From assembly GCA_006226685.1 (NCBI GenBank), contig SBGG01000067.1, forward strand, positions 26,646-90,645: a DNA stretch of 64,000 nt, in the 5' to 3' direction. The position numbers and the translations under genes are program-made. Below the pieces are notes generated by a model that did not search any database, was not told the origin of the DNA, and saw nothing but the letters and a program-made list of their open reading frames with translations. Source of the stretch: Sphingomonadales bacterium (GTDB lineage Bacteria > Pseudomonadota > Alphaproteobacteria > Sphingomonadales > Sphingomonadaceae). Shown piece by piece: positions 62,919 to 64,000 of this stretch (the stretch's first letter is position 1; each line of letters begins with the position of its first letter).

Positions 62919-63469
62919 GCAGTGCAGCCGAAATCGCGGAAAAACCCGAAACCGCCATCGTCGATGCGCAATTGCATTATGAAATCACCGATTTCCTCTA
63001 TCAGGAAGCGGAACTGCTGGATGACTGGCGGTTTCGCGACTGGCTGGAGCTGATCGCCGAAGACATGTTCTATTTCATGCGCAGCACCACCAATGCGCAG
63101 ACCCGCGACCGTCGCCGCAGCGTACAACCGCCGACGACATGGATTTTCAACGACAATAAGTTCCAGCTCGAACGGCGGGTCGCGCGTCTGGAAACGGGCA
63201 TGGCCTGGGCAGAAGAACCGCCATCGCGCACGCGCCACTTCATCGGCAATCTGCGCATTCACACCGCCGCCGATGGCGACGGCTATGAGGCGCGCGGCAA
63301 TTATATGCTGTACCGCGCCCAGAAAGAGCGGGACGAGACCAGCTATGTCGGCAAGCGCATCGACCATGTGCGCCGGGCCGATAATGGCTTCGGGTGGGAA
63401 ATTTATCGTCGCGAACTGACACTCGAACAGGTGGTCATCACCTCTCACAACCTCAGCGTGCTGTTCTGA
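62915..63469 (+). CDS. Ring-hydroxylating dioxygenase beta subunit
   Basis: 184 residues, typical for the small subunit, with the SnoaL/NTF2-like cone: [52 protein letters not shown] at the N-terminus, [47 protein letters not shown] in the middle, and [18 protein letters not shown] at the end. It forms the alpha3-beta3 hexamer with the subunit encoded just upstream and overlaps that gene by 4 nt. It has no metal site, as expected. A terminator-like hairpin with U-rich tail follows before the ferredoxin gene. Confidence 0.94.
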   Translation: MSSAAEIAEKPETAIVDAQLHYEITDFLYQEAELLDDWRFRDWLELIAEDMFYFMRSTTNAQTRDRRRSVQPPTTWIFNDNKFQLERRVARLETGMAWAEEPPSRTRHFIGNLRIHTAADGDGYEARGNYMLYRAQKERDETSYVGKRIDHVRRADNGFGWEIYRRELTLEQVVITSHNLSVLF

Positions 63470-63488
63470 GCGATGCGCCGGACCCGGT

Positions 63489-63532
63489 GCGGTTTCGACC
63501 GGATCGAAACCGCGGCCCGGGCTTTTGTTTTT
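63489..63532 (+). terminator. Stem-loop and T-rich tract between beta subunit and ferredoxin
   Basis: GCGGTTTCGA-CCGGA-TCGAAACCGC (63489-63513) is a perfect 10-bp stem. A T-rich run (CTTTTGTTTTT, 63522-63532) follows a few bases later. It would stop or reduce transcription before the ferredoxin gene, giving a lower ferredoxin level or a separate transcript. Confidence 0.65.
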
Positions 63533-63600
63533 CCGTGATTTCCCAGCCGTGAAGCAGCCCATGCCATCCGAAATCACTCCATGACAGGCATTTTACCGAC

Positions 63601-63945
63601 ATGACCCGTATTACAGCATGTGAAGTCAGCGCGCTCGCCGATGGCGACGCGCTCAAGGTCGAGGCACCGGGCGGGGCCATCGCCCTGTTCAATGTCGACG
63701 GCGAATTTTACGCGGTCGACGACCGGTGCAGCCATGGCAATGCCTCCATGTCCGAAGGCTATGTCGAGGACGACGCGACGGTCGAATGCCCGCTGCACGC
63801 CGCGCGCTTCTGCATGAAGACGGGCGCGGCGCTGTGCCAGCCCGCGACCGATCCGCTGCGCACCTATCCGGTCGAGATCGTTGACGGCACGGTGTATATC
63901 GACGTACCGGGCTCTGTTGCAAAGATTGGCGGCAGTCAGAGGTAG
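63601..63945 (+). CDS. Rieske-type ferredoxin of the dioxygenase system, 3' end formed by IS6100
   Basis: 114 residues as encoded. Rieske ligands: Cys43 and His45 (DRCSHGNASMSEG), Cys63 and His66 (ECPLHAARFCMKTG). It carries electrons from a reductase (not in the window) to the oxygenase. The native sequence runs to residue 103 (TYPVEIVDGTVYIDVP). From base 63910 the frame enters the IS6100 terminal repeat and codes GSVAKIGGSQR before a TAG inside the element. All cluster ligands are upstream of the join, and relatives end near this point, so the protein may still work. Transcription into the operon beyond is likely interrupted. Confidence 0.9.
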   Translation: MTRITACEVSALADGDALKVEAPGGAIALFNVDGEFYAVDDRCSHGNASMSEGYVEDDATVECPLHAARFCMKTGAALCQPATDPLRTYPVEIVDGTVYIDVPGSVAKIGGSQR

Positions 63946-64000
63946 GCTGTCGCTCTGCGCCGATCAGGCGGCTGCTGCGAAATGGTGGTTGAGCATGCCC
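63910..64000 (-). mobile_element. IS6100 (IS6 family), one end; element continues beyond the window
   Basis: From 63910 the sequence begins with the 14-bp IS6100 terminal repeat GGCTCTGTTGCAAA and continues as I know that element's end. The transposase C-terminus is on the minus strand. The rest, about 790 bp, is outside the window. IS6100 spreads by replicative transposition and often flanks xenobiotic-degradation genes in sphingomonads. Confidence 0.9.
63964..64000 (-). CDS. tnpA: IS6100 transposase, last 11 codons
   Basis: Read on the minus strand, codons up to the window edge give GMLNHHFAAAA followed by TGA, the C-terminus of the IS6100 DDE transposase as I recall it. The rest of the gene lies beyond the window. 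Confidence 0.85.
   Translation of the reverse strand, partial: GMLNHHFAAAA

Noticed and set aside
1..64000. tRNA, rRNA, CRISPR array, prophage or replication origin
   Set aside because: No cloverleaf, no regularly spaced repeats, no phage or replication genes were seen.

Overview
The window is GC-rich, tightly packed chromosomal or large-replicon DNA of a sphingomonad-type alphaproteobacterium (Sphingobium/Novosphingobium/Sphingomonas; inferred). The case for this rests on gene content: three large TonB-dependent receptors, a FecI/FecR/STN-receptor cassette, a lignostilbene-type dioxygenase, a Rieske ring-hydroxylating oxygenase, and an IS6100 end at the right edge. IS6100 is a common companion of sphingomonad catabolic genes. 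No rRNA, tRNA, CRISPR or phage genes were seen. Most neighbouring genes on one strand overlap by ATGA or TAATG, so operons can be read directly.

Region by region. 1-6919: a divergent TetR regulator (cut by the window edge) and a four-gene efflux system made of an outer-membrane factor, an HlyD adaptor, a double-ATPase/permease fusion and a second ABC-2 permease. 7122-7910: an isolated gene of unknown function with a possible HEPN-like motif. 8293-24636: a putative glycan/phospholipid scavenging locus. It holds a FucP-type sugar symporter, a coupled operon (TonB receptor, PI-PLC, YdcF-like protein, GH92 mannosidase), a ROK regulator with a 21-bp palindrome in its divergent promoter, and an ECF sigma/FecR/STN-receptor/PhoD phosphatase operon. 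24798-28910: a NarL-type two-component system opposite an LD-carboxypeptidase, with a promoter region dense in palindromes and direct repeats. 28957-33357: a 170-bp inverted-repeat element, an Lrp regulator and bifunctional PutA.

33481-49913: an aromatic (phenolic/stilbene) catabolism block with aldehyde dehydrogenase, GMC oxidoreductase, lignostilbene-type dioxygenase, TonB receptor, SMP-30 lactonase, a 4-cresol-dehydrogenase/VAO-type flavoprotein with its own cytochrome c and a small Tat-exported orphan, an MFS transporter, an HpaB-type hydroxylase, TetR, SDR and MarR. The dioxygenase keeps the four iron histidines and the Tyr/Lys pair of characterised lignostilbene enzymes at nearly the same residue numbers. 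49979-58529: an XRE-type regulator, a proteobacterial sortase with its VIT/vWA target, a TelA protein, a small membrane partner and a DUF2339 membrane protein. 58652-60396: a sterol-desaturase-like gene and TetR with a large operator. 60418-64000: a LysR-regulated Rieske dioxygenase (alpha, beta, ferredoxin), whose ferredoxin reading frame runs into IS6100.

The strongest leads are the proposed phosphoinositol-mannan/GPI-type degradation locus, the stilbene/alkylphenol block with its Tat orphan, the sortase-target-TelA neighbourhood, and the two places where mobile DNA supplies the end of a gene (28957-29126 and 63910-64000).
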